Assembly: GCA_013397435.1 (NCBI GenBank)
Contig: VZRG01000164.1
Span: 763,042-827,041, forward strand
Length of the DNA: 64,000 nt
From: Erythrocercus mccallii
Taxonomy: Eukaryota; Chordata; Aves; Passeriformes; Dicruridae
Reading direction: 5' to 3'
Shown one piece after another: positions 14,101 through 29,100 of this stretch. Position numbers and translations under genes: made by a program. The stretch's first letter is position 1; every line of letters begins with the position of its first letter. A model generated the notes under the pieces. The model was given only the letters and a program-made list of their open reading frames with translations, searched no databases and had not been told where the DNA came from.

Positions 14101-17100
14101 AACTGAGCTATTTACATGATGGAGCACAGAAAACTTCAAAATGATAGAGTTCCATTCTTTGATCTGATGAAAAAAGCAAGTTAGATTGCGAGTGATATCC
14201 ATCTGAATGTCCTCCATAGAGCAAGCAAAAGTGTCTTCCAGAGTGATGAGTTTAAGGTCCTTAATGACTTCAATGACTGCATTGTAATGAAGAGTAGAAT
14301 TGGTATGCACAAAGTCACAAGGTTTAGCAGTGGGATCACTCTGAGGTGTTGCTGTTGTGAGAGTCCAGCAGAATGATGCAGAAAAACAAGCAGAGCCCTC
14401 TCCATGTTCATTGGAGTTGTCTGACAATGTCTCCAGCAATGTTAAAAGATCTTCTACTTGGTTAGAGAACTCCTCATCAGTAAACATTGACATTTTTTCT
14501 TCCTGAGTCAATACGAAAGCATACATTTCAGTTAATGCTTCTGTAATGTTTCCTTGAGCCAATCTTTCTGTAAGGCTGATGACATCAAAGAGAAGGCTGA
14601 ACACATCATCTATATTGTAGAGCTCATCCTGTTCAAAAAGCTGTGTTATTTGGTGCATACCAGTCAGATTCCAGTAACATGACATGTTCTCAAATGCATC
14701 CCACCAGTCTGTTAAAGTACCTAACTCAGAGTTCTCAAGAGAAAAAGGTTTGATATTTTTGAAGAATTTTTCTAGGTTCTCCTGGACCTGTTTGAATCTA
14801 CTTATCAAAAACTCGACATCCATGTTTCTCGTGTATTGCACCAAGGCAGCCATATGCTTTAGAAACTCCTTTTCATCTCTTAATGGAAAGACAATAAAAG
14901 TAGGAGACATGAAAATTTCAAGTGCCTTCTGTACCAGTTCAAAATTCAGACCTGCTGTTTCTATCAGTTTCTGAGGAAATGTTTTGTGTTCATTCTGCAA
15001 GTTTGAGTCAAGTTTTCTAATCATATATTGAAAGAACTCCATCAACAAACTGATATTTTTCCCATGCAAGAATGGTTCCATCTCATTGTCCAAATGAGAG
15101 GACCTGTTTTCTTGGTCTTCAAAAGTTTTGTTTTTCAGAAGACTTTGAACTTCTGACAAAAGTTTCACTGATATAAGATGGATGTGGTGCAAAGGATTAA
15201 GGAGCATTCTTGAAGTCCAGTTAAAACCATGGGTTGACTGACCAAAATGGGTCTTATTTGATATATACAAACCTCCAATTAAATCATTTATAATGGTTTG
15301 TGTTTGCTCTCCAGAAATATTTAAAAGTTTAAAAATGAATTCAAGCACATTAATGTCATCTTTTACATAAAATTCAGGGAGAATAAATTTCAAAGTTTTT
15401 GCTATGATATTGAAATAAACACTTACACAAATCACATCAGAACCACCTGGGGAACATTCAGGGAGTGTCAAATTAAAAACCAAATTAACAAAGTCCATCA
15501 CATTCATTAGCTTCACATCTGTCTCAGCATTTCCCAGAGATTGCAGAAGAAATAAAATATGTTTTGCATTTTCAAGGTGGGAAGGTGACTTGTATTTTTC
15601 AGTGAGATTACTTAATCCACGTATCCATGTGTTACAAGCCTCTGCTTCATCCATTGTACTGTGAAAGTTTAGAAAGGATTTAAGATGAGATGAAAAATTT
15701 GTTTGCAAGTAGCTTATGTCTTTTGGACTATTATCCAAAATTAGTTTGGTAATATTCTGGAAAATGCTGACACAAACCATATATTTATCTCGAGGTACAC
15801 TTTTTAAAAAAGCAGATGTGTCATTTATCTCAGTGAGAATAATTTCAAGTTCCTTTTGGGAGAGCTTAAGAATAGTAGAAAGGGAATTTCCAATAGAAAA
15901 TACACTAGCGTCCTTATCTCCTCCCTCAGACCCTCCTGAGATGAAGGCATCAAGCCAAGAATTCAAAAACTCTTCATTAACAATCTTCAGTAGAGATTTC
16001 TGCATTTCAGTTATCACAACTCTCATTGTCTCTAAAACACTTTCTAAACTGCTATCTTTAAGCAAGCTTGTGACATCAAATGCATTGTTAATTACACTTT
16101 GAAGATTAGCAATGAACACCTCAAAATCTTTCAAATCATTTAAATTGCCATGTTCCTGAAATACACCTTTTAGTAGCTTCATTGCTGCTCCTGTAGCTTC
16201 AACAACAGCCATAGCTGTATTATTGCACAGTTCATCTTGAGTTACATTTAAAAGGTTTTCAGAGAGATATGCCAAATCATCTCTTAGGCAGACAAAATAG
16301 GTTGAATTCAAATTTAAGATTTCCGATGCTTCTTCAAAAATCTCTGTCCACGCTTGAAGCCATAAAAAAGTGCAGTGCAAAGCAAAAGGCACACTTACAT
16401 TATCTCCCCAGTTTGTTACATTAGACAGGACACTGTCCAATGGAAGCAGAAGTAAGTTATAAACCTCTGCTGAATGTTCTACAGAACTCATGTTTGCTAG
16501 ATAAAAATCAGTGCACCCATTATTTACCAGGCATCCTGGAGACAGATCAAGAAACTCTTCCAAATAACATAAGACAGCTGTTTGGAGCTCTTCATCTATA
16601 AATAAAGTTTTAAGGCTGCTCAGAGTGTCATAAACAACTTGTGTATCTTTTTTTCCATTCTGTGCAAGAAACTGTGCCTGAAACTCTGTGTAATTGTAAA
16701 TTAATAATAACTTTTCACAGAGAGACTTACTGGTGAGGTTCCAGAGAAGATCGAAAGTTTCAAACAGAAAATCATAAACTAGTTCCTTATTCTGCAAATC
16801 ATGCCATACTTGAGAAGATGACATACTTTTTGAAGTCTCGTAAAGAAATTCTAACAGAGTGTTGTTGCTCTTAATATTTAAAACCAGATCATCATTCTGG
16901 TACACAGAGAAAATTTTTGGAACAAATGAGGCTACACTCGTACTGTTTAATTTTTGGATATTTCTGAGGAAATCATGCACAATTTCTCCTAATTCTTGTA
17001 CCTTATACATAAAAGTTGCATTTGAGAGAAATAAAGAGGAGGTATTACTCACTCCAGGAATTGTGCTAAATGACACATTGACATGATCACCAGACAATGA

Positions 17101-20100
17101 TCCAACTTTATAGAGATTTCTTTGGAAGTGTCCACTTAAATGTTTTAAATCATCCAAAGCAGTAATATTTAACTCTGGCCAATCAGTCAGGATATTTTTG
17201 AGCAACACTATACTTTTATTATAGATTTTATTTTCTGTAATAGAAGATAAAATTCTAGATAAGGTCTTAATTACCTCTTCCTCTCCTACTTGACTCAAGA
17301 GAGAAACCCTAGAATCAAGTTCATGGAATACAACTTCCACTATATGCCAGAAAAGCTCTGTCTTCTTATTTTCCCAAAAGGTCTGAAGAGTCTGGAAACT
17401 TTTTTGTAGCTCATTATGGAGTTCAGAAACTGCAAGTGAGAAATTGGTGGCAGATTCCTCCCCCTCAGCAAAGTTTTTTACCCATATAATGGCATTATTC
17501 AAGGCATTTTCAATTAGAGATTTGTTTGAAGAAACTGAAAAATCAAACATTATAATTTTTTCTATTACTTCTACAAGATGAAAAAGATGATCCCTTTTCT
17601 TTTCACCAGAAATCCTTACATTTTCTTCTGTCTTCAAAAACTGTTTGAAAGATGTCAAAATCCTGGAAAAATAATAGTTTATTTCTTGTTAGTTACCTAG
17701 CAGGCAGACAAGAATTTTTAACTATATATTATTTAATTTTAAAATCTAAGTCTATTTACTTAATTCAAGGAAATTCCAAATATAATTTAAATAAAAATCA
17801 CAAATTAATCACCATAAAATCTGAATTAGCAAAACTTGACAATTGCTTTGGTTTTCAAAAAATGTGAAAAACTCTACTGGAAAGTCACAACCTCATTCAA
17901 ATCAAAACCTGCAGACAGCAGTTAAAGAATTGTGCATTTGTCAGTACTTATAATCAAGCTTGTAAGCAACAAGAAGTCCAACACCTTTGAGTACATCTCA
18001 TTTTCAGCTGCTGAAAGGAACAAAGCTTTTACGTTCCACAGACTAATTATTTTACAGACAGGAATGTATCAATAAAGTTGATCAAAACCTCTGATTTCCT
18101 ATGAATGCTAAAGATTTTTTTCTTTTCTCATAATTATTGAAGGCTTAAACATTCCAATTGACAGCCTGATAGCTGAACACTGCTATTTTAATATCTACAA
18201 AAACATGAAATCGCAATGAAAACTGGAATGCACCTACTGATGTTTCTATTGTGTCAGTATTATTTATCAAAAGAAAAAACAGTTAATAGCTCCATAAGAT
18301 TGGTCAAGAGGAGGTGCATGGAAAAAAGAGCCTTTGAATGTAAAGGCCTCAAGTTGAAAATATCTTCTCCTTAAATATATTTTGTTTCTCTCGAGACTCT
18401 GCAATCAATGGAGGTAGAGCACGAAAACATTGTGTACTGCAAACAAAAGGGTAAAACTGCTAAAAAAATACTTTGTGGTTTCTTACAACTGCAGCAGCAC
18501 AGCAGTTTCCTTTTATAAATTAGAACCAAATTTTAAAACACCCTACTAAATTTTTTAACAACTTGACTGCAATCTCTCTCTTATTAGTTGATAATAGATT
18601 GTTTCTTTCAGATTTAGCCTTAGATGCTAATTTATATAACATGAATCACATCTCCTTCAGTTATAGTGTTTGATATGAGCAAGTAATTACAAACAATGAG
18701 AAATTGAGGCCAATGTTGTAACTCCCAGAAGCAATGCAAGTAACCCAGTGTGCCATTATAAAGAGGGAAGTATCAGCTCCTGTACTCTGACACAGGCCTT
18801 TCCTGAGGCTCTGCCAACTCTGACAAACATTAACTCCCTTTATGTACAACTTAACTCCTCTGTAGAACCTTCCAGATCAGGAATATTTGAACAGCTTGAC
18901 AAAACATATCATTCTTAATAGGCACAGGGCTTACAGCCACATCTTCATATATAGTGTTTGCATTTGCATTAAGTGATGAACCAGGGAACTTGGAACTGCA
19001 AGAAAAGTTCAAAAATATCAAATGAAATCATGGACTCAGAGAGCCCTAGAGGAGATTACAAACTACATCTGTACAATTAATTCTATGTGTTTAAAACTGT
19101 TTTCCATTATTTGTATCTGTTGCTGTAGAATTGTTACAAGATCTCCTGCACAACTGAGTTTGACATCTACAATAAAAATTCTAAATATTTCACATGCACT
19201 GGACATGCTATATATGAGAAGTATTACTGAGTCACACCAACTACTTGTGGGAATTAAACTTTGGTTGCAGAACAAGATAAAGAATTCAGGTCCTATTCAA
19301 AACGCCAATTATCCATATATCCGTAGCTGCTGAGTCCTATGAGTCCTGATCATGCAGCAGTCAGATCCTCTGCTGAATCTGTAGGAAGCTATACTCTGAA
19401 GCACAAACTTAATTTCTTTTCCAGAATATGTAAGCATCAGCAAAATTATTTGACTGTATACAAGGTTTTGAACTACAGAATAAAAAATAAAATCACAAAA
19501 CAGACAAAAAGTAGAAATCAATTAAATGCAAACAAATATTCAGGTTGATCTAATTTTATAAGAAAAGTTGCAGAAAGATAAATATAACTTACCAATCATG
19601 AGATGAAACGTATCCTTCTGAAAAATAAACATCTGATTTCTCATTCCATTGCTGAATCAGGGTATTTATATCCGAAAAAAGTTCCCTGGCTTCCCTGTCA
19701 TCTAGAAATTGCGACATTAAATCAGCCATGATTCTTCTAAGTTCCAAAAGGAGATTCTGAGAGAGACTGCTGCTGCTGAGCCATTGCTCAAGTATCTAAT
19801 GGATTGAATGCAAAACAGAACATCTCATTAATCAAGGCTTTCTTACTTGGGCAGTACACAGAATTTGCATGTCTTCAAAAATATTCACAAAGTCAACAAT
19901 GATACCAAAATTTCTCCCTAACAACCTTATACACTCTGAAATGACTGACATGACAAAGGTTGATTTTCAATACAGTTTTGACAATTTACATTGCCAATGC
20001 AAGTTGGCAATGTAACAGGTTACAGCACACAGGAAACTGACATCCTATGTGGTGCTGACCTTGCCTAAAGGCCGAGGAATGGAAAAAAGATGGACTGAGG

Positions 20101-23100
20101 CTGAAATCAACTAAAAGCTGACTTCCACAGCCAATTACTCAGCCTTTCTTTACCAGAACTTCTGCCCACACTGCCAATATGATGGAAGATAGCAGTCTTA
20201 ACATTTTTGGAGTCCCATAACACAGAGATGGTGAAGGAACCTGCATGCTCCCATTGTGTATCCCAGAAATAAGCATAACAAGGCCTGGCCAAAACTACTG
20301 ACTGCTCTCCTTTCCTTCACCATTATCTTTCCTTTTAATGCCAAGTGAATATAACTTTAAGAGCTATTCTGTTCGCCAAGATAATTCACAGTGGCCAGCA
20401 GCTTACAGTATTTCTGGCTCCCATAAGAAGGTCAATTCTTGCTAAATTTTAAAATCACAGCTGAAATTATTACTGGATTTTTCCTACATAGAAATTAGTG
20501 CATTAGTTTTTGCAATCACATTGAATTATTACCTCTTGCTTCATACTCCATCATACAGCAGGGAAACCTTCTCGAAGATTAAATTTTTGAGGAAATACAC
20601 AGGAAGTTGTACATATTTTCTTTAGATAATATTACAAACATCTCCAGAGCAGCTTGATACATGATTCTTTTTTTTTTTTAATGAAGAAAACCATATTTCA
20701 GTATAAAAACAAATACCAGTGTTAAGGTAGCCAGGTGTTTTTCTTAGGAAACATCTGAATCTTTAATTCTTTCATCCATGCAACTATACATATGTCATTA
20801 CAGCAAATGCATGCCAAGCTATTGTGCCAGATCAGAATTTTAAGATGCTCTACTGAAGGTATACTTTTTATCTTGCTTCAGCCACTATTGCCAGAGACAG
20901 TGAAGGGGAATAATAAATAAATTAATTATGTATCAGTGAACTGTCTAGTCATTTTTCAGTTTTGTTAAACATTCAGTCTCAGGTGGAACAGTAAAAAATT
21001 TCCTCTGACAGGTCTCCACATTGCAGTATATTTCATTACATTCCCTATTAGATTTCAAATCTGAACCTCTGTTAATGAGAAAATCTGATTAAGTGGACAC
21101 ATGATTATAGATTGTACTTCCACTGTAATGATTCTTTATCAGGATTATTTCATCTTATTAGCAAGTAAGTTCATGAAAACAAAATTTCATAGATAACATA
21201 GATCTTTTAACTGAGTTACTGCTGACAATGTACATGCAAAAACTAGGAATTCAATCTATTAACTTATTAAAGTTACCCGTGCATAGAGTTTGAACTTGCT
21301 GACAGCATGAACGAGATACAGTTTGGCCTCATGCTGTGCAGAATTACAGCCGTCTCCATTATTCTCTTTGTTCGATTCATCTTCTGGGACAACAGCCAGA
21401 GCAGAGCACACAAACTGCTCCAGTGTCTCGCCTGTGGGAATCTGGAAAGGACACAAGGAATTAATGAGTATTTCAAGAGCATTGCTGAGTGTTATCTCTC
21501 CTATCAAATTACTTATCTAGCAAAAATAAGAATAACACATAGCCTCTTCAGCGAGAACAAAGCCCATTTAACCCAGCCTCATATTCCCGGGCACAACTTC
21601 AAAGTACTCCACATGCAGGTTGCTGTATAAAATACCAGTTCCACATCCAGCAGTATTGAGGTGCTCATACAGCAGGCATGAATGAGACTCGTACATGCAA
21701 GGAATTTTCACCTTGTAGCTAGCCTAGTGTAACTACTTCTACAGTAATTTGCCGGCTGGTGCTGAGCTAACTTGACTGTGATACAGTGCCCCTACAGTAG
21801 AATAACTATATTGAAACAACTTCACAAGTATAAAAATTACTGATATAAAAAGCACTTAGTACATACCATGTTACATCTCAAGTAGTGGTTACATACAACA
21901 GACTGGTTTTAAATTGAGGTTGGTGGGTTTCAAGACAGTGGCCAAGAGAACAGAATTTTTTCCTCATAGACTAATTTTTAAATTTTGTAATGAAAGATTA
22001 AATGATCCCAAGCCTATAAATACTATTACAGCTTACAAAAATAATGCCACACATTTTAATTCTGTTATTGCCTTTCTGAGATACTTTACATCCTTGCTCC
22101 TTTCAACTTTGGCCAGAGAATTCATAAAAAGTTTTGCAGGTGCTTTGATACCAAACAAAATAGGGCATTAGATACAGAATTGAAGTGCATGAAACAAACA
22201 TTGTCTAGGCTTCCATATTTGCTTTCATAGTTTTTGATGGTCTTCAATGTTCTAATACAAGCACAAAATATTGAGATACTAGTTTAAGTAGTTAGCAAGT
22301 GAGTAGCCTGGGATTTTACAGTCAACCATAGATAGGTTGCAGTTGAATTCAGTTCATTTGATCAAACAGGACATTACCGATATTTCACTAAAAGGCCATA
22401 CAAAAGTCAAGGGTTTTTTTTTTTAATATAATTTATCCATTTGTTTAAATCAGCTATTTTTTACAATGAGCTCTTCTGGAATGTAACTCTAAACTGTACT
22501 GCTCTGCAAACAGATTTCACATAAATACCAACATGTTCTATTAAAGAAACTGTAGACTTAAGTACAAATTCAAGAGATGTTTCCAGTTTTCTGCAGTTCA
22601 AACCAGACCACCACAACAGACCACTTTGGTCTAGAGGATAGGTTAGAATGCCCTGTCTGACAAAAGATTTTCTTCTCAATGTGATGCATCACCAAGATAT
22701 TTGATTAAGCACCACTGAGACAACTCAGGTCTAGTATATTCATATCAAAACTGCACAACTGAGAAGAAAGGACTCTTGGTCTCTTTTAATTTACACACAG
22801 AGAAGACAGGCATTCTTTGTCCAGAAAATCAGATGAAAAATGCTACCAGACCAGCTAATCCTGACAGACCCAAATCAAGGATTTAGTTTAAAAGCTATGG
22901 GAGCAATTCTCAGAATTCTCCACAGGACTGGATAATAAACTCAGGACTCTCCCATACACAGTTGTGACTTCAGAGAAGCATAAATTCATTAGTGTACACA
23001 ACTAGACCTATCAGTATCTTCATGCGTAGAGATTTCAACTAAAGCTAAATACATTTTTTTAATGGGAATGAAGCCAGGATATTTACAACCTTGTAGCTGC

Positions 23101-26100
23101 TTCACAAAGCTAAGCTTCTGTAATGCAGGAAAATACATTCTGGGTACAAATAAAAAAAATTAAAGAGAAGGACAGCAAAATTTTCAACTGATTTACCTCT
23201 GTTAATTGTGCTGTATAACTTAGCAGCTTCTCAACACGAGGGCCATCAAAACCAAACCTGGATTCAAGTTCTGCTTTCACAGCAAGCGGATTCCACAAAA
23301 CATCACCAAAAGAAAGATTATATTGAAAACCTGTAAGAAAGGAAATCTTTTGTTTATGTAATTCATTCTTTTTATTTATGTCTTTTCTTGGTGGTTCACA
23401 CTTGTTGAGATCCAAGTACCATATTCCTAGCTTTTCTGGGGACAGCAGGATGTGTGCACTTGAACACCAATTTACCTAGGATAAAACCCATGATTGCTCT
23501 AGTGGTAAAGTCAGTTAATGTGATGGCACTTCAGCAATTGATATGATGATGGTGGGATGCCCCTGCACAGTGATTGCCAGCAAACTCAGTGGGGTGCCAT
23601 TCTGAACTGTACAGTCATGCAAAGGTGTGCACATGGACTGGATGTGAATCACTACTGAGGATGAGAGCAACAGGAGAATACCAGAAGTTCCAGAGAAATC
23701 AAGTTCATCCTCTGTGCAAGGGCTCCAGCACATCGCCTTTGTCCCACATCAGCCTTCAATTCTGCAGGTGAAGTGGGATTTAGACTGCATATTACTTTTA
23801 GCCTGATCTTCCATACCAAGCAGACAGCTGCACCTATATACATTGTGTGCTTCAGTTTGCCCATGAAACTTGCTCCTGACCTTTTCTTGTTTTCCTGGGG
23901 CCAGCTTACCTTCTCCAATTAAACTCATCTTCCACAGTGAAGCAGCAGATGGAGAAATGTAATGCTTCAGCTGACAGCAGAATTTGTGAGAACAAAAGAA
24001 TGAAGCTTAAACCAGTCATTATGCTTAACATGCATGCCCAAAAAAAAAGCTCTCCTATCAAATGGAAGAAACTCTCCCTTGTATTTAGTCTCCTTCCAAA
24101 ATTCATTGCTGAAAGACCATTCTAAACACCATGTATTAGACCAGTCTATCTGATGCTTTGTTTATCTGATAGTTGCCAGATTCTGACAAAATTTAATTAT
24201 TAGCATTGGTATTTAAAAAGCAGATCAGTAAAGAACTGGCTTAGCACTACAGCACTGTAGTTTAGTCCCTGCACATCAGGAACTTAGCAGGAGGTCCAAC
24301 AGTTAGTATCATATATGTCCAGCATGCCAATGAGGCAGTGCAAAGAAAATCTGAAGCAAATTTCTTACCTTCTAAGCTCCTTCCCTGTACTGATGCAACA
24401 GTCAAATTCAGTGCCATTTTCACCACTTCATAGAAACTTTGGCCCAGTGGCAACACAGCTAAATCCTTCAGTGATGCTAAGGTACTGAAATTGGAAAATA
24501 AAACGAAAATTGAGCTGTCTATATACCCAAAAAACTGGAAACAACTTGCTGGAAAGAGACAAACTTCAAGTAGCTGAATAATAAAATACTTTTTTTACTG
24601 TTGAAAAACCAATATTTTTGAAATTAGAGTTTAAATGAACAAAACACAAATGGAGATTTTACAGTTAGAGTATCAGTCAATTTCCATTAAGGAAATGTCT
24701 TTAGAACATCACTGTCCTCTTAAATAAATTTAAAAAAAAAGAGAGAAAAGAGGGTGATGAAAAATAAAAGCAAAACTACCACAAACATTCTCTAATATCC
24801 CCATAAGAAGGCAGGATCAACACAGAATACTTATATTTTACTCCCCATCAATCTGCAGGAAAAATATTTTTAAAGCAACATAATACTTATTCTGGCAAGA
24901 AGTACAATACAGAATGCATTGATAAAAATATATCTATTGAATTTCTTACAAGTCTTAGCTACGAAAAAAATTTCTCTTTTAATGTAACTGCAACTTACTA
25001 CTTAAAATTTATGGAGAGAAAAGACATGGAGAGAAAAGACAGATGGGGGGAGAAAAGAGAGATGGGGGGAGAAAAGACAGATGGGGGGAGAGAAAAAGGG
25101 GGAAGAAAAGACTGGGGGCCAAAGGCAGGGCAAGAAAAGACGGAGGGGGAGAGAAAAGTCCGGGGAGGGGAGGAAACCGAGGGGGAAGAGACAGGAGGGC
25201 GGAAAGACTGGGAGGAGAGCGGAAGGAAAAAGGAAGAACCACAGAAAAAACAACCAAACCAACCACCACAAAAACTCAACACCAGTCATGTGCATGTGGA
25301 AAGTCTCTGCTAAGTACCTCTGACACACAGCAAACATGGTACAGACCAGAAAGTGAGAAATGTAAAATCGGAATCTTTCTATGGGGTAAATTCTCCCTTA
25401 GCACTTCTAGAAAGTAGTATAGTAATATGAATCTAGTCAAGAAATAAGCATTGGTTTTGTGGTTTGCTTTCCAAATTGCATTAATGTAGGTGAATTTGGG
25501 CACTGACAGGCACAGAAATCTTAAAAATCCCAAGTAAATGAAAACACCAAAAGCCATATTTAAACATCTGAGTCTCCTTTGTAGTTTTGCATGTTAATAG
25601 CTCAGAGAACAAGCTGGAATATGGTTACAGATTACTCAGGCATAAGGGGAAAATAAATTTTAAAAATCAAGCACTAACATAGGTGCAATCCACATATTAT
25701 AAGAGAGACTTACTCTCCAGTTTGAAAAAAGTTATTTTATCATATCCTTCTCATCTGGGTGGGGAGCTGTTTTTGTTGGTTTTCTCTGGTTTGGGTTTTC
25801 TTTAATTAAAAAAAAAAAATACAGTGGGATGATAAAGAATGGCAGAACAGCACAGTAATTTCTCATTCATGATCTTGGGCCCTGCTTCCCCATGGCCTAA
25901 GGCTGGTGAGGTACATGGCCAGTCTTGCCCAAGCACCCAGGTTCAGAGGGCTTCTCTTGCTTTATGACTGCTATTTGACTACAATGACAATTACCTATCA
26001 ACATATTACAACAAACTGCCTACCCTGGCAAATACATATCTGACTTTCACCTAACAATTACCCTATTTTACCAAAAATTCCTGTAGATCCACATCTTGGT

Positions 26101-29100
26101 CTATGCTTTAATTCTGTGTCTTCCTCTGAATCCAACTGTCCTTTCCCTGGTTCAGAGTACAGCCTATGGGGTTTTTTCCTTACTGCTTCATTTCTTGCAA
26201 GACAACACCTAAAGCTATTTTGATAGCAAGAGGCTTAAGAAATAAAATTGAGTCATTTTCCTGATACTGACCAATTGCTAGATACATTCGGATCTGATTA
26301 GGATCAAAATTATTTTCTTATATTCATATGTCCTGTCTTTCAAAGACTTCCAAATTACATTACAAGGTTCAAAGCCATGTGATGGGCTAATTTCAGGTAT
26401 TCCTAACATGAAGCTGCTTATCAAAGACTTCTAGGGCATGTATGTTGAGTTTGGCAGAGGTGCAAAGCACAGTTACAAAGGAAGCAGTGTGGGTGAAAAT
26501 TCCTAACACAGTTTTATAAAAGCAAAATCTGGTAAAGAGAAAATTTTAGCTTCTTTACATTGTTAAGGATTTTATTAAGTAGAAAGTGAGAAGAATAAGA
26601 ACTGCAGATAAAATTTTAAAACAGAGCACTTTCAAGAATGTGAAAGTACTTACTTTTGAATAAATTTTAGAAACTGTGTTATGGTAGCTAACTCATCTTC
26701 TGTATAAAAGCTGTTCAGTTCAAGATGAGGGAGTGAATGAAGAAGATTCCAGAAATATGGTTGCTTGTACAGATTTTCTGCTTGAGAAATAATTTTCTCT
26801 GCTTCATTCAAATCCATCTTTAGGTGGAAAAAAAAAATTACATGCAATGCTTACAATAACAGAAGAAAAAATTTTTTTAAAAAAGCAGGTGCCTGTTATT
26901 TCTGTGACCCTTTTGAATTTTAAACCATTGAAAATATTTTTCTGAAGTGGAAATATACCTCTAGATTTGGAAATATATCACGTTATTTTGGTGGTATTTG
27001 GAACACATGGAAGTTTTATTTCTGATATGTCTCTCTGCTCCAATGGAAAAAAAATGGAGCTGAAAGTAAAGCTAAGGCATCTCTTTCTACTCAGAAGTGT
27101 AACCAAGGGAAGGATTATCTTTGAGCTCTCCAGCAAAAGAAACTCTTTAGCCCCGCAATGAATTTCTAAGTCTAGGGCATAAAGATCAGGGGACTGCCCA
27201 GGCCTTGCCATCCTTGCCTCCCAGCTCTTTGCACAGCTTGCAGGGGTCTCAAATAATAACTTACAAGGATGGCTCTTTAAAGATCAACTGCCTGGGATAA
27301 AACAACTTCTTTCATAGGACTACACAATATGATGCCTGTGCAAAACAGGATTTGTCACACTTTTTTATTATGCAGTGTTTACTACTCTAAATTAATGTCT
27401 CACTGGCGTCTTTTGCATAATGATGACATGAGCATGACTTATACAAAAAGAAGTTTGTGCATACAAGTTCTGTTTCTAATAATGATAATCTACTGTCAAC
27501 TAAACATTTTCTTAATGTTGAGAAATACATTCTTTCTATTCTATATTCCATTCCAGAAATGAAATGTCATATTATATGGCTTCTTTCAATCAATGATCTT
27601 ATGAGCAATTTTAAAAAATGCCATCTAATTTCAAGTTATAAACTGGAAATCCCGGTTTCAAGAAGTAGCAGTAACGATCACCCAAACACAGAAAAAAATA
27701 CATCTGACAGATGCACTTGTAAATTGCTCCTAATAAACAAATACCCTTCAAATAGTTGTGAATTTTTGCTACCAACAACCTTGACTGGTTTAAATAAGTA
27801 ATTTAGAAACCATTGAACATCTATCAAATTTGCAAGACATCATTTTTTTCTTCAAACACTTTTTTTAAAATAGTTTACTTAAATTTGACAGGAAGCAAAT
27901 TTCTAACCATTATAATAAAGATGCCTCAAATCCCGGAACTGTAATCTAGAAATAGACTGCAAAAAATACTTACAGTAAGAAAAGTGGTGATGTTATGGAG
28001 CCCTGTAAAATTAAATATTTTCCTTTAAAGAGAAGCATTATTAACTTTAGAAGAACCAATATTATAAACAAGAGCAAGCAGGCACTAATGATGTTTCTAG
28101 AAAAGTAAAGGCACATGAAGAACAATATCCCAAAGGTAGTGATCTGTTTGATTTTCTGTGCTTCCCAATACTTTTACTGTAATCACAAAAACAATTTAAA
28201 ATACATTGCTTACAGTTCAATTTTTCAGAAAGGCAAAATCATCATATCAACACTAGATGAATGTCCTAGCTACCAGACAGCCAGGCATGAAAACTACAAT
28301 TTCACCTGAATCTTTCTGCTTGAAAATTCAGCCAGAGACACAGGGTAGTGGGAGGTCTTCCATGTCCCCCTGTTACAACAACAAGGCTGGAACAGCAATC
28401 TCAGACCCTGCTATTTCCAGTCTCACTCTTTCTGTGCAAGACTGAAGGTCACCTGAGGTCACCAGGTGTGAGCTTGTTTTCCATCCCTATACTCTCTAGT
28501 ACAACAGTAAAATATGGGGAGGAAGAGCTAAATCTACAAAAACTACTTTTGAATGCATGATAGACCAAGTAACCTTGTACTCTGACTATAATACTTATCT
28601 TTTAAGCTTTCCTCTCAGTGTTTTCATAACTCTCATGTATACAAGGGCACAGTTTTAGAAAGCAAACTTTTTTTTTCTGATAATTTTGATGGCCACAGTG
28701 GTAGTAATCATAAAAGTGGCTTATTTTAGATCAGCTACAATTTTAGTTGTCTATTTTTATTTTTAAGATCAAATTATTCTTTTGCTTGATGGCTATCACT
28801 AACCAATAGGTAGAGAAATTAATTTTTAGAAAGATCACAGCTTACCTGAGAACCTTGAGTTTTCTTCCCATAGCTTTTCTAAGGCCACGGCTTTCTCTGT
28901 AGTATCAATAAGTTCCTTTGCAAGGTCTTCAATCTCTTCCATGAAGTGTAGATCAGGTCCAGTGGCTCTCTCTGGACCACTTGGGGGGCTTGCATTATTT
29001 TTTTGACAGAAAAAAGAGGGACAGGTGAGGTAACACACTGAAATCAAGTAACTGAAAAATGTGTTTATACTCACAGCAGTATTCTGATTATACTTTGATG

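Noticed and set aside
15716..16102. 128-codon plus-strand open frame
   Set aside because: Antisense shadow of the giant ABCA13 exon.
25002..25417. Six overlapping open frames on both strands ([12 protein letters not shown] or SPPFSPP-like)
   Set aside because: Produced by the purine-rich minisatellite, which has few stops; inside an ABCA13 intron.
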